DNA from: Mayamaea pseudoterrestris
Taxonomy: Eukaryota; Bacillariophyta; Bacillariophyceae; Sellaphorales; Sellaphoraceae
Assembly (NCBI GenBank): GCA_027923505.1
Contig: BROI01000003.1
Span: 372,001 to 436,000 of the forward strand
Reading direction: 5' to 3'
DNA: 64,000 nucleotides
A model generated the notes under the pieces. It made no database searches. It was not told the DNA's origin and saw nothing but the letters and a program-made list of their open reading frames with translations. Each line of letters begins with the position of its first letter. Within the stretch, counting starts at the first letter, position 1. Positions 20,825-32,017 of the stretch are shown piece by piece. Position numbers and translations under genes: made by a program.

Positions 20825-22410
20825 ATGCCTCCTCCGAGCCTACAAAATCTTTCGTCATCCGGCAGGCGCAAAAAGCTAAAGATGACGACAATCATTGGCT
20901 TGGCCATTGCCATTCCCTTGTCGGCAGCAGTTTTTGCCGTCTTGGCAAGCTTGAATCATCTTCATTCCAGCCACAAGACTGACGTTTCTTCGCTTTTGGC
21001 GAACCAAGTAAATCAGTATCAACAACCAAAAGAGGCCCCAATCAAACCTGCACCGCAAGACGAAATAACAACAACAATCAATGACGAATACAGTAGCATT
21101 GGACGAAACGTCAAGTACCACGTCATATTTTCCACTGGCTGCTCCATCTTTCAAGACTGGCAATCCTACATTTTCTTTTACTACGCGCTCAAGAACCAGC
21201 AACCAGGCATTGTCACGCGCATTGTTTCCGGCTGCGACGACGAGCAAAAATCCGAGCTACAAAAGGTCTTTGACGAGCAGATTGCCAGCATGGTGGACGA
21301 TGGACGCTTTCGAATTCACTTTACGCCAGACTACTCCAAAATCAAGCCCAGTGCAGGCTACTACAAGTATTTTAACAAGCCGTTCGGCGTGCATCATTGG
21401 CTGGAGCACGCACTTGGATTTCCAGACAAGGCTAGCAAGGAGGATCGAGATGCCATTGTCGTACTCATGGATCCTGATCAGATTATCATGAGGCCGTTTC
21501 GAAACAACGACTTTAGTAATACACATTGGCAGTTTATTGACAAGGGTGAACGCCCGCGCACCATGATTGACCATGGCAAGCCAATGGGCCAGCAGTACGG
21601 ATTCGGCTTGCAGTGGAAGAATCGAGTCGATCTGACCAACTATACCTTGTTCAACTTGACGGAGCCGTCGCCAGTCACGAAAATGAACTATCATGACGCG
21701 CACAAGGGTTACATGGTGGGACCACCGTATATTGCGACTGGGAACGACTTTTATAAAATTACAAGCAAGTGGACGCAGTTTGCCATTCCAGTGCATGATC
21801 AGGTAAGAATTAACGCAGGGCAGTGGGAAAAGATGGGCGGTAGTAATAGCAAGAGCACTCAAAACGGGCTGCGAAAAAGTACTAACACTTATTATTTCAA
21901 CAGTACGGACACTTGTTGGCAGAAATGTTTGCATACTGTTTAGCAGCTGCGCACTTGGAATTATCGCATCAGACGGCCGGAAGCTTCATGGTATCCGACA
22001 TTTACACAGGCAAGGACGAAGGCTGGCCCTACATTGACGTACTGACACGAAGCAACGCATGCCAACGATACAGTGACTATGATCCAAACCAACTTCCCAG
22101 CGTGTTGCATTTTTGTCAGCGATATGCACTCGGTGATTACTTCTTTGGCAAGTATCGCCTTCCCAAGAGCTTTCTCACTTGTGACGCACCCCTTTTGCTG
22201 GAACCACCACTTGACTTTCCAACAAAAACCAAAATTACTCGCTTCCCCGACGGAACGTCCAAGGAGTATGACGATGAACACACGATTCGAAGCGCCTTTA
22301 TGGTCTGCTACATGATTACCGCCATGAATGAAGCGGCCACGTTTTGGAAGCAACGGCACTGTGCAGATGGTACGGCGAACTTTTTGAAGGAGTTGAAATA
22401 CATCCATTGA
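20825..22410 (+). CDS. Type II membrane glycosyltransferase of the HPAT/peptidyl-serine galactosyltransferase group, two exons
   Basis: Exons 20825-21802 and 21904-22410; intron 101 bp with GTAAGA donor, CTAAC branch and CAACAG acceptor. The product is 494 aa. A single membrane helix lies at ~20-43 (TTIIGLAIAIPLSAAVFAVL) after a basic cytosolic tail, so the catalytic part is luminal. YHVIFSTGCSIFQDWQSYIFFY, YYKYFNKPFGVHHWL and VVLMDPDQIIMRPF (DPD as a DxD-like metal site, near residue 215) match plant and algal hydroxyproline O-arabinosyltransferases and serine O-galactosyltransferases, as does the C-terminal LPSVLHFCQRYALGDYFF. Likely Golgi modification of secreted or cell-wall proteins. Acceptor and sugar cannot be read from the sequence. 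Confidence 0.85.
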
Positions 22411-22479
22411 GGTAGCTCCGACGGTCGAGCTCGTCAATCGTCGAGTGTCTTGATTCACGACGAGGCTATTACCTCACAT

Positions 22480-23706
22480 TCATAGCTGCTTGTGGAGGTA
22501 CAGCAAGGGAACGCCTTGCACAATGAAAATGCTGGACATACCGGCAGGTTCCAGGGGCGCCGGTCCCATTGGTGGCAGCTCCAGGCTGCTTTCCGATGAA
22601 ACGTTGCCTGTCGCTGGAGCAGGATTCGCCATTGTTAACTGCGAAGCTTGTATCTCTTGGGTAGCGCCATTGTCAGTATTACTAATTGCAAAATTTGTTT
22701 GTTTCGCTTGATCCAACGTTTGATAGTTTAGACTCTTTACATATAGCGCTTGACTCGACTGGCCCCGCTGTGGATGTGCGTCGCAGTGCAAGTGCATGGA
22801 TGAGCAAGTCCAGTGCTGCTTGGCAATGGTTTCGCAAACCGTGACGAGCAGCTTGGCGCAGCCACGTGATCGATAATGTGGCGATACTAGTAGATTGGTA
22901 ATCCAGCCTTGCAGCATTTTTTGCTCGCTTTTAAGATGATTTGATACTGTTTGTTGCGAGTTAAAGGTTGGGCTTGTCACGGAATGATAGGAACCAATGA
23001 GTCGCTTCAGCCATAGTGGTCTTGGAAAGGCCGGCGGATTGCGGTTTGGTATGACTGGCTGTCTACTGACTTCAATCATTCCAATTATTTCGGACATCTT
23101 CGCACGTTGACTCTCGCGTAACGCTGGCTCAGTATACGAAGAACACTCCAAAACTAGAACAACATGATCGTTGGGAATCTTCTTGGACTGGTCATGCTGC
23201 ACCTTGACGAAGAGTGAGGCTTCCACCAGAGGCCGCAGCGTCAAGTCGTCAAGGTAGTCGAGCACGACTGGTAGCGATAGTTGGGAAGCGCATGGCATTT
23301 CTCGTCGTCGTCCATATTCGTTGGAGCAAAGCTCCACGACGCTTTGAATGTCGGATGCTTGGAGGAGACGCAAGACGAGGTGTTGTTGCGGTTGTTCCGA
23401 ACCTTCAGCTTGGTATGCAAACGGCAGCGGGATGGTCAAGGGAAGGTGAAAATCGGGTTGCTTGACTTTATCATATGCAGACTGTGGAATTTTCCAAACA
23501 TTATTGTTCTTGTTGATTGCAGGTTTTGGCTTTGGAACGAGGTTGATGGGCTTGTGCTGCTGTTGCTGGGGCACCAACGCGACGGCTGGGAGAGTTACCA
23601 GTACCGTACAAAGTAAAATATAAAGAGTCATGAAAATTACTTGGCAGGGATTGCTACAGCATCGACCGGAACGCATTTCGCGTTGAAGCATCGGTGCCCA
23701 TCGCAT
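22480..23706 (-). CDS. GNAT-family acetyltransferase with N-terminal signal peptide
   Basis: 408 aa from ATG 23706; the frame is open further upstream but without an earlier ATG. Residues ~20-48 are hydrophobic (VIFMTLYILLCTVLVTLPAVALVP), a signal peptide that may begin a plastid presequence, though the junction has Leu rather than Phe. Acetyl-CoA binding motif A reads NLLVSPHYRSRGCAKLLVTVCETIA, followed by a HLHCDA-type strand and ALYVKSLNYQTL, the usual GNAT end. A Gln/Asn-rich stretch separates signal and domain, and the C-terminus is a long Ser/Pro tail. Substrate unknown. Similar plastid GNATs acetylate protein N-termini or lysines in plants; that is family knowledge, not shown here. Confidence 0.75.
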   Translation of the reverse strand: MRWAPMLQREMRSGRCCSNPCQVIFMTLYILLCTVLVTLPAVALVPQQQQHKPINLVPKPKPAINKNNNVWKIPQSAYDKVKQPDFHLPLTIPLPFAYQAEGSEQPQQHLVLRLLQASDIQSVVELCSNEYGRRREMPCASQLSLPVVLDYLDDLTLRPLVEASLFVKVQHDQSKKIPNDHVVLVLECSSYTEPALRESQRAKMSEIIGMIEVSRQPVIPNRNPPAFPRPLWLKRLIGSYHSVTSPTFNSQQTVSNHLKSEQKMLQGWITNLLVSPHYRSRGCAKLLVTVCETIAKQHWTCSSMHLHCDAHPQRGQSSQALYVKSLNYQTLDQAKQTNFAISNTDNGATQEIQASQLTMANPAPATGNVSSESSLELPPMGPAPLEPAGMSSIFIVQGVPLLYLHKQL

Positions 23707-23929
23707 GATGGTCAAGTGCGCAAAAGTGTGAACGAAATCGGCGTTTTCGTCCCTTGTCGGAGCGGTTTTAAAACTGGTCAAGGTTCACCTCGCACCGCGA
23801 CTCATGCGCCGCCGCAGCGACCATGGACCATAACACCCGTTGCCACAAGCACTGTCGCTGTGATCCACTGACGTATTCAAACTCCGCAGAACTGATTCTT
23901 TAACTAGCGCAATCACTGTGTCTTAAAGC

Positions 23930-25090
23930 ATGTCGTACTACGGAAACACGAACGCAGGTGGAGGTTTTTATGGCGGCAGCGGAGCAGGCTTTCAGCAACA
24001 GCAACCGTCCGATCAGGAGCCGTTCATTAACAGTACCTTTGATGGTCAGCAGCAGCAACAGCAATACGACAATTCCGGAGGCAGCTATTCGCAGCAGCAG
24101 CAGCAGCAGCCTGCATTCACGACGCAGCAATGGCAGCCTCATGCTGTGCCGCACCAGCCGCAACCAGGACTATCCATGCCAATGCAGCAGCAGCAACAAC
24201 CCGTTTCCTTTTGGACTCCGACAATGACGACTGCCACCATGGCAGCCGTCGCGGGCGGAAACACGGATGCCGCCTTGAATCTCGTGTCAAACGCCGGAAA
24301 GTCCTTTCTGCAGAGCAAAACGGCCAGCATGGTGCCCGGCGTCACCACAGGCATGCAGCTGCTGCGCACCTACTTTTGCGTGGACAATCGCTACGTGTTG
24401 CGCAAAATGAAAAAGATACTCTTTCCGTTCATGAGCAAGCAGTGGAACAGGGCTCTACTGAATGAAAGCAGTAGTAGTCAAATGCAGCAGCAGCAATACT
24501 CTGATAATCAGCAATTGCAGCAGCAACAAGTACTCTACTCGACGCCGCACTATTCCCTGCCCGTCCAGGATGAATCGGCTCCCGACTTGTACATTCCAGT
24601 CATGAGCTTGATCACCTACGTGCTTCTCTGCGCGCTGGCCCATGCCAATGCTGGACCGCTCGATCCAAAGGTGATTTCAAGCATGGGCAGCTGGTGCTTG
24701 GCGATGCAAGCGCTGGAAGTTTTGGCGGCGCGCGTTTGCTTGTACTTGCTGCTGCCGCATAGTCAGTCTCATGTTGTGGGAGCGACTGCAAACACGACAC
24801 TACCAGTACTTGACTTGTTTTGCTATACTGGATACAAGTATTTGAGTCTTTGCGTCAATTTGTTGGTGAGTTTGTGTTTGGGACGTGTGTTGAACGTCAT
24901 GGGCGGAAGCCGCGCCTACTACGCGGCCTTTGCGTATACCGCCACGGCAACTGCCTTTTTCATGCTCAAAACCATGGCCAACGCCATTCCGTTAGTTGGG
25001 GGACCAAAGCGGGAAGTCATGGTGCTGGCCTTTGCCGCCAGCCAGTTTGCCACCATGTGGATTGTTTCGATTGCCACAAAATTGTTGTAA
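23930..25090 (+). CDS. YIF1: YIF1-like Golgi membrane traffic protein
   Basis: 386 aa, single exon, ATG at 23930. The first ~110 residues are Gly/Gln/Ser-rich (several CAG/CAA runs), as in other Yip family N-termini. LLRTYFCVDNRYVLRKMKKILFPFMSKQW matches the conserved YIF1 segment (YFxVDNxYVLxKLxxLLFPF). A second Gln-rich stretch follows, then about five membrane segments from residue ~220 to the end (IPVMSLITYVLLCALAHA, VLDLFCYTGYKYLSLCVNLLVSLCL, and others). YIF1 pairs with YIP1 in ER-Golgi transport. The Gln expansion between VDN region and membrane part is unusual. Confidence 0.9.
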   Translation: MSYYGNTNAGGGFYGGSGAGFQQQQPSDQEPFINSTFDGQQQQQQYDNSGGSYSQQQQQQPAFTTQQWQPHAVPHQPQPGLSMPMQQQQQPVSFWTPTMTTATMAAVAGGNTDAALNLVSNAGKSFLQSKTASMVPGVTTGMQLLRTYFCVDNRYVLRKMKKILFPFMSKQWNRALLNESSSSQMQQQQYSDNQQLQQQQVLYSTPHYSLPVQDESAPDLYIPVMSLITYVLLCALAHANAGPLDPKVISSMGSWCLAMQALEVLAARVCLYLLLPHSQSHVVGATANTTLPVLDLFCYTGYKYLSLCVNLLVSLCLGRVLNVMGGSRAYYAAFAYTATATAFFMLKTMANAIPLVGGPKREVMVLAFAASQFATMWIVSIATKLL

Positions 25091-25173
25091 GTGTTCTATT
25101 AATACGTCAGATAGCGTCTCGCAAATTAACAGAAGTTGAAAACGCTAGTTAGATAACGTTACAAGTACGCTTA

Positions 25174-26916
25174 CTATAAGGATATATCATCCTTGAGTTC
25201 CGCAGCAACAGTGGCAACGTCTCTGTCGCGAAGGGTGCGAGCATCTTCACGAGGAATGTACGCAATACCAGCCTTGGCAGCCATTTCACCTTCCATAAAG
25301 GTCATGCCTGCATCATCCGCTGTTGCCATTTCCTTGTCCTCCAAGTCTGGTCCTTTATCAAGGGCCAGAGCGTCGAGGAGCTCCTCAAGCTTGATCTGCT
25401 GATCATCTTCGTCGTCCTCATCCTCGTTCTCATCATTGTCCTCAACAATCGCCTTCTTGTCGCTCTTGTAAAGATTCACGTTCAATCGCATCTCCTTGTC
25501 TGCTTCAATCTCCTGCATAAAATCCTCCTCGTCCATATCGTCAGTCGGCACTTTACTACGCTTCTTGCCGCCATTTCCTTCGTCAGCCTGCTCAACAGCC
25601 AATCGCTGAAGCTTCCATGCGCGCTGCTTCGAGGGATTGGCTTCACCAGCGGCTGCAGCGCCATAAAGCTTACGGACGACAATGACATCCGGCAGCACGC
25701 CATCCGACTGCAACGACTCTACAGCTTCATCCACAAAACGCGTTTCAGTCAAGTCGTAGCCCAAGCAAACGTCACCCGACTTGCAAAGATAGCCAACATG
25801 CGAATGGGCATTGTTATACTGCTTGTCATTCACTCCCAAGTCCTCCTCGCGAGCGAGCGCCAGACTCGCCAACCGACTTCGTTGCTTGCGCGAGGCCTTG
25901 CGCTTGGACGCATTCTCTCGAATCATGATGGCTTCCTTGCCCAGCACCACGTAGCGCGTCATGCGCGACCGTGCCGCCGTAATGATTGGAACGAGTGGCT
26001 CGCGCCAAAATTGTTCCGACGACATGGACGCCACTTGACCCGTCAATGGGTCAATGAGGTGAATCAAGTTGGAAATGTTCTTGACCAAGACCAGTCTCGC
26101 AATGTTTCCCAAGGTGCGAGCAAGTTTGACTGGAAGATACACCAAGTCGTCCTTACAAAGAGGACAAATCTCAACGTAAGTGGTAAACTTGTAGTTGGCC
26201 GTGTTGCTCTTGTCATCCGTCGAAATGAGCTTCTTGCTCGTCTTGATCTTTACTGGACAAACCGACTCCAACCAGGAAATGAATCTCGCCGCCTTGCCCT
26301 TGTCGGGAAAGTAAAAGTCCATACCGTCTCGAAACGTTTCCACGTTGAGGCATCCTCGATGAGCTTCATTCTTGAGAATGAGCTGTTCCAAATACAGGAA
26401 GGTTCGCTTATGGCTGACGCGTTGACGAACCTGAACAAGTGACTTCCACGAACCTTGTCGAAAGGCAGACTGACACTCAATGCACTGCTGATTCCGAACA
26501 ATATACACGACAACGAACGATTGCTGCAGAATTGTTCCTTGCACCTGTCGTTGCACTGTCAGTCGCACCTTCAATCTCATCGAGTGAGGCTCCGTCCAGA
26601 TCCACGCCGCATCCACAAGACGAACGTCTTGATTCTTTCGCTTCAAGCCTGAGACATGATCCAAGCAGAGCGCCATGAGCTCTCGACTCTCGAGACCACA
26701 GGAAACCCACTTGCCCGCGTCCTTGTGCCAGCGCTGGCAGCCACGACACTGATGAAGCGTCGCTTCCGTGCTAATGCCCTTGGTAATGTCCGCCGAGCTT
26801 GCCAAGCAGGTGGCGCATGTGTTAATGGCATTTGGTGCTTGCATCGGAACTCCACATTCGCAGCAAAGGATTGACGCGTAAATCGGCGTTGCGATTTCCA
26901 TTTGAGCTGTCGCCAT
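25174..26916 (-). CDS. NMD3: NMD3, 60S ribosomal subunit export adaptor
   Basis: 580 aa, single exon. The N-terminal zinc-binding part has CCECG, CATC, CRGCQRWH and later CIECQ and CPLCKDD: the set of paired cysteines of NMD3. SHKRTFLYLEQLILKNEAH, GMDFYFPDKGKAARFISWLESVCPVK and ISNLIHLIDPLTGQ are strongly conserved in eukaryotic NMD3. The C-terminal half contains YDLTETRFVDEAVE and an acidic, Leu-containing region (DEDDEDDQQIKLEELLDALAL) that would serve as a Crm1 export signal. Function by family: binds the 60S joining face and recruits Crm1 for nuclear export. Confidence 0.96.
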   Translation of the reverse strand: MATAQMEIATPIYASILCCECGVPMQAPNAINTCATCLASSADITKGISTEATLHQCRGCQRWHKDAGKWVSCGLESRELMALCLDHVSGLKRKNQDVRLVDAAWIWTEPHSMRLKVRLTVQRQVQGTILQQSFVVVYIVRNQQCIECQSAFRQGSWKSLVQVRQRVSHKRTFLYLEQLILKNEAHRGCLNVETFRDGMDFYFPDKGKAARFISWLESVCPVKIKTSKKLISTDDKSNTANYKFTTYVEICPLCKDDLVYLPVKLARTLGNIARLVLVKNISNLIHLIDPLTGQVASMSSEQFWREPLVPIITAARSRMTRYVVLGKEAIMIRENASKRKASRKQRSRLASLALAREEDLGVNDKQYNNAHSHVGYLCKSGDVCLGYDLTETRFVDEAVESLQSDGVLPDVIVVRKLYGAAAAGEANPSKQRAWKLQRLAVEQADEGNGGKKRSKVPTDDMDEEDFMQEIEADKEMRLNVNLYKSDKKAIVEDNDENEDEDDEDDQQIKLEELLDALALDKGPDLEDKEMATADDAGMTFMEGEMAAKAGIAYIPREDARTLRDRDVATVAAELKDDISL

Positions 26917-27292
26917 GTTGCTGGTTGCTAGCGGTAGTTGTTGAGTTGAATTGTTGGGTCAACAACAGTGGAAAAGGAGACTGATGCAAAGTTCCTCTAT
27001 ATAGCAGGACGTCAGCAAATGTTCCCTAAATAGTAAACAATGCTGCTTCTTGTTATACGCGTTTACAGAGCACAAGCTTGGTCGATCAAGATCAATGTCG
27101 TGGATTGTAGAATATGCTTGTCGCTTTTATTTCGAAATGAACCTGAAACGATCGGTGGCTGCCAACGCCTGTCGCACAGCAACCGAATAGGTCGTACCGT
27201 TATTATACATTTGGCTGGGCTACCATCAGCACAATTCAATGGTCAAGTACCTTAAGCAGATGAGGTTGTACTGTAGTTTCAACGTACTTTGG
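26917..27292. other. Intergenic, NMD3 promoter side
   Basis: About 375 bp between the NMD3 start and the sulfotransferase stop, both on the minus strand. A 71-codon plus-strand frame (27040-27255) has no recognisable features. Nothing else seen. Confidence 0.35.
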
Positions 27293-28441
27293 CTATTTAA
27301 AGGTATCCATACACTCAAAGCCACAACCCATATCGTCAAAGATGCAATCAGTCTTGCTGGCAGAAACCTTCTCACCTGACGATGTACATGGCAGCTTCAC
27401 TTTAGTAGCGCATACCAGATCCACTTGTCTCTTGAGTTCCTGAAACTTTGCGAGATTTCGTTGAAACTCTTCCGCTCCAAGTTGCTCAATTCGTAAATCC
27501 AGGGCATAGTTCGCCGCTTTGTGAAGAATCTCATCCCAGTACACGATTGCCTTCCATTCATCGCTGAATAGATACTCCTTCATGTTTGCACTCACAACAG
27601 TTTCTTGTATTAAAATACACTTGCCGCCGTTGGACCTTCCATCGTCATAGCCACCGCTGCTTTTGGCGCTCAAGTACATGACGTCAAAAGCCGACAGTCC
27701 AAGCAGCATTTGCAAGACAACAACAGACTCATCGAAGCGTTCCGCGACGCCAATAAAGTTATACTGCTTGAAAATTTCCTCTATAACGCGTGCAGGATCT
27801 TCAACATCTTTGTGAAATGCCAAGTATTTGAGTTGGAACAATGGCAAGTCGTTTCGCTTCGTTGTCAGGTAGGCAAAAACGTTTTCGTCCGATGGTTCCT
27901 GGTGTTTGCGCGATACGTGAAAATGAAAGTACTCGGACAGAGCTCTTGCCGTTGGATCTCGCACAATGCTCCATAGAATACTGCGGTGCTTGTCACGCAT
28001 GTCATAGTTCATTCGGTGTGTGACGCTATGCTGCACTCGATTCTTGCACAAGGTTTCATTGTTTCTCTGCGCCGCCGTATATGCAAGGCGAAGAGTCACA
28101 GACGCAGCTGTCGTTGACGCTGCTTTTGGTGTCTTGACGAACAATATACCAGTCGTTGCTTTTGACTTTTGCGTCGTCCACTTGTTCCAGGCATCATCGA
28201 GCGGCAGGCATGGAATCGGAGTTGATGCATTCCATTCTGGAAATTGCCCAATGTGGATTCCCAGTGCAACCAGCAGATCGTCTTGTTTGACTAATACCTG
28301 CGCGCTTGGTTCTTTTATTGTTGACTCGTTGGCAGTCTTTTGTTGATGTGAGGAGAGTTTGTTTCGTCGTACGAGATTGATGACCGCCAAGCTTCCTAGC
28401 AAAATGAACACCAGTCGCAAACGCCCCAAAAGCGAAGCCAT
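27293..28441 (-). CDS. Type II membrane sulfotransferase-like protein
   Basis: 382 aa from ATG 28441. A short cytosolic start is followed by a membrane helix (LRLVFILLGSLAVINLV, ~7-24), the layout of Golgi sulfotransferases. The PAPS 5'-phosphosulfate loop is ILFVKTPKAASTT (~100-112) and the 3'-phosphate loop is SIVRDPTARALSEYFHF (~160-176). KYLAFHKD, NFIGVAERFDESVVVLQML follow as in sulfotransferase families acting on carbohydrates. Two Cys-rich positions lie at the C-terminus (DDMGCGFECMD). Acceptor unknown; sulfated polysaccharides or glycoproteins are plausible in a marine alga. Confidence 0.8.
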   Translation of the reverse strand: MASLLGRLRLVFILLGSLAVINLVRRNKLSSHQQKTANESTIKEPSAQVLVKQDDLLVALGIHIGQFPEWNASTPIPCLPLDDAWNKWTTQKSKATTGILFVKTPKAASTTAASVTLRLAYTAAQRNNETLCKNRVQHSVTHRMNYDMRDKHRSILWSIVRDPTARALSEYFHFHVSRKHQEPSDENVFAYLTTKRNDLPLFQLKYLAFHKDVEDPARVIEEIFKQYNFIGVAERFDESVVVLQMLLGLSAFDVMYLSAKSSGGYDDGRSNGGKCILIQETVVSANMKEYLFSDEWKAIVYWDEILHKAANYALDLRIEQLGAEEFQRNLAKFQELKRQVDLVCATKVKLPCTSSGEKVSASKTDCIFDDMGCGFECMDTFK

Positions 28442-28815
28442 TTACATCGCAGAATTCATGTCTAAGGAACGCACGCTCATAATATTATCCTCTGATCTGA
28501 CCAGTTGCATCGAAAGCAATTTCAAAGAAGTAGTGCAAGATCGACGATACAAATTTGGCACGATCCGTTTTGCGGTGTCTGATCGTTACTCAGGTTCAGC
28601 AACTTAAACGTACAAGTACTGTACTCTATAGAGTCTCCACCACTGCAGCCATGTGGGCTATACGTAAAAGTTGATATCGATGATGAACTAAACTACAATC
28701 AATCTAGAGGCAAAGCTGTCATGGCGAGCTTATTTGCATGCCGGCTAGGATGTACGCCTGCATCTGGTGTTGCCCACGCACCGGACATTCACAGATAGCA
28801 TAAAATAAGAAAGCG
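28442..28815. other. Intergenic
   Basis: About 370 bp between the sulfotransferase start and the U2A' stop. Contains a GTAC-rich patch near 28611-28625. No gene recognised. Confidence 0.35.
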
Positions 28816-29793
28816 CTATGATATTTCTGCACCCTCATTTGCACCGTTGTCTCGTTTCCTTTTGCGATCCGCCGCTTGCAGCGCCTCCGGCAGAACGCCC
28901 TTTCGCACCGCTGCTTCAATTTCCTCCAGCTCCTTGGCAGAAGATGCATTGGCCAACAGCTCTCGTATCTGATCCTTTTGTTCAGATGTATAACTGATAA
29001 TGACAGCCTTGGCGTCATCCAATGCCTCGCCAGGATCAAACGTTTTGGTGGACGTTTGCTTGGCTTCCTGCTGCACGTCCCCTTCCAAGGCGGCACCTGC
29101 GGCGCTACTCGCCAGTCGCTCGGCCCGATCGCGCTCCGAAGCTCTGACCTTTGTAAAGTCTAGCACTTTGAGAGTTGGTATGCGGTGTATCGTATAGAGT
29201 CGGTAGTGCTGCCGTCCTGAGCAAAGATCGCGGCGAGTTAGAAACGAGGATACGACGGCAACAACAAGAGCCGGAGCGAGCACGGGAATCCCTTCGCCTA
29301 GTGTGCGCTTCCAAGCTAATTCATGCAAACAAACTAGGAAATGCAAACCCAGAATCAGAAAATGGTTTGAAAAACTGAAATCTCGCTCGACAAATGCACA
29401 TTATAACTTACTTGTCACGGGGTTGTTAACTAGCGACAGTGATTCGAGCTTTTCACAAGCACTTGCAAGGCTAGCCACTTCAGCCAGCGATGAAATATTA
29501 TTGTCCGAAAGATTCAACGTTAACAGATTCGGAACATTCTTCTTCAGGTTTCTGCCATCTATTCCTTCAATCAAGTTTCCAGCGCAGTGCAGGTGCGCCA
29601 GTCGCTGCAGTTTGGGAAAATTCTCGAGTCGAAACAATCGATTGTTCGATAGATCGTAGGAATCAAACTCGTCCCGGGCCGCCCCCAAATTTTCCAGCAT
29701 TGGTATTCCAAGTTCGCGAAGGACTAGTTCGCGGTCTCCCACTGGGTTGGTTCGTTGCTCGACCTGTGACAAGAGTTCGGCTGTCAATCTCAT
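28816..29793 (-). CDS. SNRPA1: U2 snRNP protein A' (leucine-rich repeat), two exons
   Basis: Exon 1 is 29793-29412, exon 2 is 29216-28816; the intron of 195 bp has donor GTAAGT and acceptor TGCTCAG. The join rebuilds NNPVTRRQHYRLYTIHRIP, matching NPVTNKKHYRLYVIYKVP of human U2A'. The protein is 260 aa (human 255). The start MRLTAELLSQVEQRTNPVGDREL also matches. Four to five LRRs (for example YDLSNNRLFRLENFPKL, LTLNLSDNNISSLAEV) are capped by LKVLDFTKVRASER. The C-terminal tail is Ala/Glu-rich and ends with KRKRDN. It binds U2B'' and stem-loop IV of U2 snRNA. Confidence 0.95.
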
Positions 29794-30187
29794 GCTGCAA
29801 GTGTGGTGATGCTTGAGTAATGCTACGGTTAATGAGGAGTTGGGATTTTCTCAGGAGTAATCCAGACGTCCCAAGTCACCGTCAAGCTAGTAGCTGTCCT
29901 CCAACACGAGAGCTAGCTCAGCTTTCGTCGCTTCGACGGAAGAGTTGTTTGGATCAGTCAATTTCGAAGCAAGCGGGATGTGATCATGGTTGCGGAGATG
30001 GCGCGCCCGCTCATAACCTGAGAAACCGCAGCGTTACTCAGCTGCGCGCCAGCCGACCTGTCAACCGTTTTGGCGGTTGGATTGCATCGACGAAACCCAA
30101 GCGCATAAACGCGCATGGACAGCGAGCAGCACATCATTGCAATAACGCTGTCACAATTGCAGCCGAAAACAGCTCGTTTGCTGCATC
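29794..30187. promoter_or_regulatory. Divergent promoter between U2A' and the MFS gene
   Basis: About 395 bp between divergent ATGs. Includes GATGGCGCGCCCGC at about 29997, a GC-rich 14-mer also found near 39844. No gene recognised; a plus-strand frame across this stretch lacks any domain. Confidence 0.35.
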
Positions 30188-31899
30188 ATGGTGTTTGGAC
30201 TTGGCAACTTTCTCCCCAAGCCGAGTGGCGAGGAGACGAAGCTCGAAGCACGGTGAGTTTTCCTTTGCCTCGTCGTCATTTTCTTTGCCGTCGAATTGCC
30301 GACTCGGATCCTGCAATGGATCTTTTGTTACGGAATATGATCTGACACTTGCTTTCTCGGTTTTGCAGATCAAGCTTGAGATGGGCAGCCTTATTTCTTG
30401 GTGAACTTCGGGATGGATTGACCATGATCAATATGCAGAGCGCCTTCCTCATTGTGTCCAAGGTACGTGAATATCGCCGTCAAGCAAATTGATACTCAAC
30501 ATGAAACGCGACTAACTTTTTATTGCTCGCTCAACGCTATTAGAATTATACGGAGAAGCAAGCTGGCATTCTGTTTTTCGTCTTTGGCATGAGCCAGTTT
30601 CTCTTTCAAACCCCAGCTGGCTACTTGTATGACTACACGGAGCAAAAAGTACTTTGGCTGTCACTGGCAGCGATTGCCACTTCACTCTTGACAATCTGCA
30701 CGGCTGTTTTTGCAAAAGAATATGGAGCAAACATTGGATGGATGATTCTAATCAAGTTTTTGCAGGGAGCCGTCACTTCGTTTATTCCGCCTGGTTTGAA
30801 TTCCATTACGCAAGGCATTGTCGGAGCGCCCGGCATGACATCGCAAGTGTCTATCAACGAAATGATGAATCATCTTGGTACAGCAATCATCGTGTCGACG
30901 GGAGCAGTGCTTGGATACTTTATATATCAGAATCTTGGATGGATTTTCATTGTCAGTCCGATTGCTTGCGTTGGCGTGGTGTATTTTCTGTCGCGCATCA
31001 GTCCTCAAGACATTGATCACAATGAAGCGCGAGGATTGGTAGCGAACGACAAGACCATGATGGAGTATAATGCGTCACCTGCGTCCATTGCTGACGACTC
31101 GAGCATGCCGAGCTTCAACTTTGGCTTTTACAGCACGGCGGGTGGAAGCACCACTGGAATGCAAACGCAACCAAAGGCGGAAACGCCCTGGAAGGTTTTG
31201 CGAGACCCCATTTTGCTGACGTTTCTTGCAATTGTCTTTTTGTTTCACACGGCCAATGGAACAATATTGCCATTGGTCATGCAAACTCTAGCGATTGGAA
31301 GTGGACGCATCGGAATTTTGTTAAGCGGTCTCTGCATATTTGTTGCGCAAATATTCATGGTCATGTCGGCCAAGATTTGCGGAGAATACAGTGGGGTCTT
31401 TGGCCGCAAGACGCTCTTTCTCATTGGACTATTCATCGTTCCAGTGCGATGCTTGATTCTTGGATCCCTGCTGCACTTTCGCACAGCAAACTCTGGACCC
31501 TTTCTCGAGTTTCTCATTTTAGCGACGCAAGTGTTTGATGGTATTGGTGCAGGAACCTTTGGGACTATGTATATATTGGTAACGAGTGACATTAGTGGCG
31601 GCACCGGCCGATTCAGCATGACCTTGGGCATGACGACAGCCGCCATGTCCATTGGAGGTACCGTCAGTGGGTATTTGGGCGAAGCGCTAGCGCAGGATAT
31701 TGGATACAAGCAAGCCTTTTTCATCCTCATGGTCATGTCGCTCGTTCCGGCACTTTTGTATCTCTTCTTCATGCCCGAAACACTGCCTGCGCTTCAGCTG
31801 AAGCCGGACGACAAGTCGGTCAGGCGAATGGAGTCTGTGCGTGAAGATGTGGAGGAACTCTTTGAAAGAGTGGATGGCCCCTACAGGGAACTCGTATAA
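30188..31899 (+). CDS. Major facilitator superfamily transporter, three exons
   Basis: Exons 30188-30252, 30369-30462 and 30544-31899; introns of 116 and 81 bp (GTGAGT...GCAG; GTACGT...TTAG with a CTAAC branch). The product is 504 aa. The start MVFGLGNFLPKPSGEETKLEAR is followed by FLGELRDGLTMINMQSAFLIVSK and GMSQFLFQTPAGYLYDYTEQK, the TM2-TM3 loop with a G-x3-D-type MFS motif A variant. About 12 membrane segments, with a central loop of ~55 residues (~190-240). GTFGTMYILVTSDISGGTGRFSMTLGMTTAAMSIGG marks the second half. Substrate unknown. The 5' exon structure rests on in-frame splice signals. Confidence 0.85.
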
Positions 31900-32017
31900 T
31901 TGACTGTGAAGCCTGATACATATCCTACCCATTGTCGACGACCGACAATCATCCGTCTATAACTTATTACTCATCTATATTATATTAAAAACGCTTTATT
32001 CTGCACACTCTAATTAA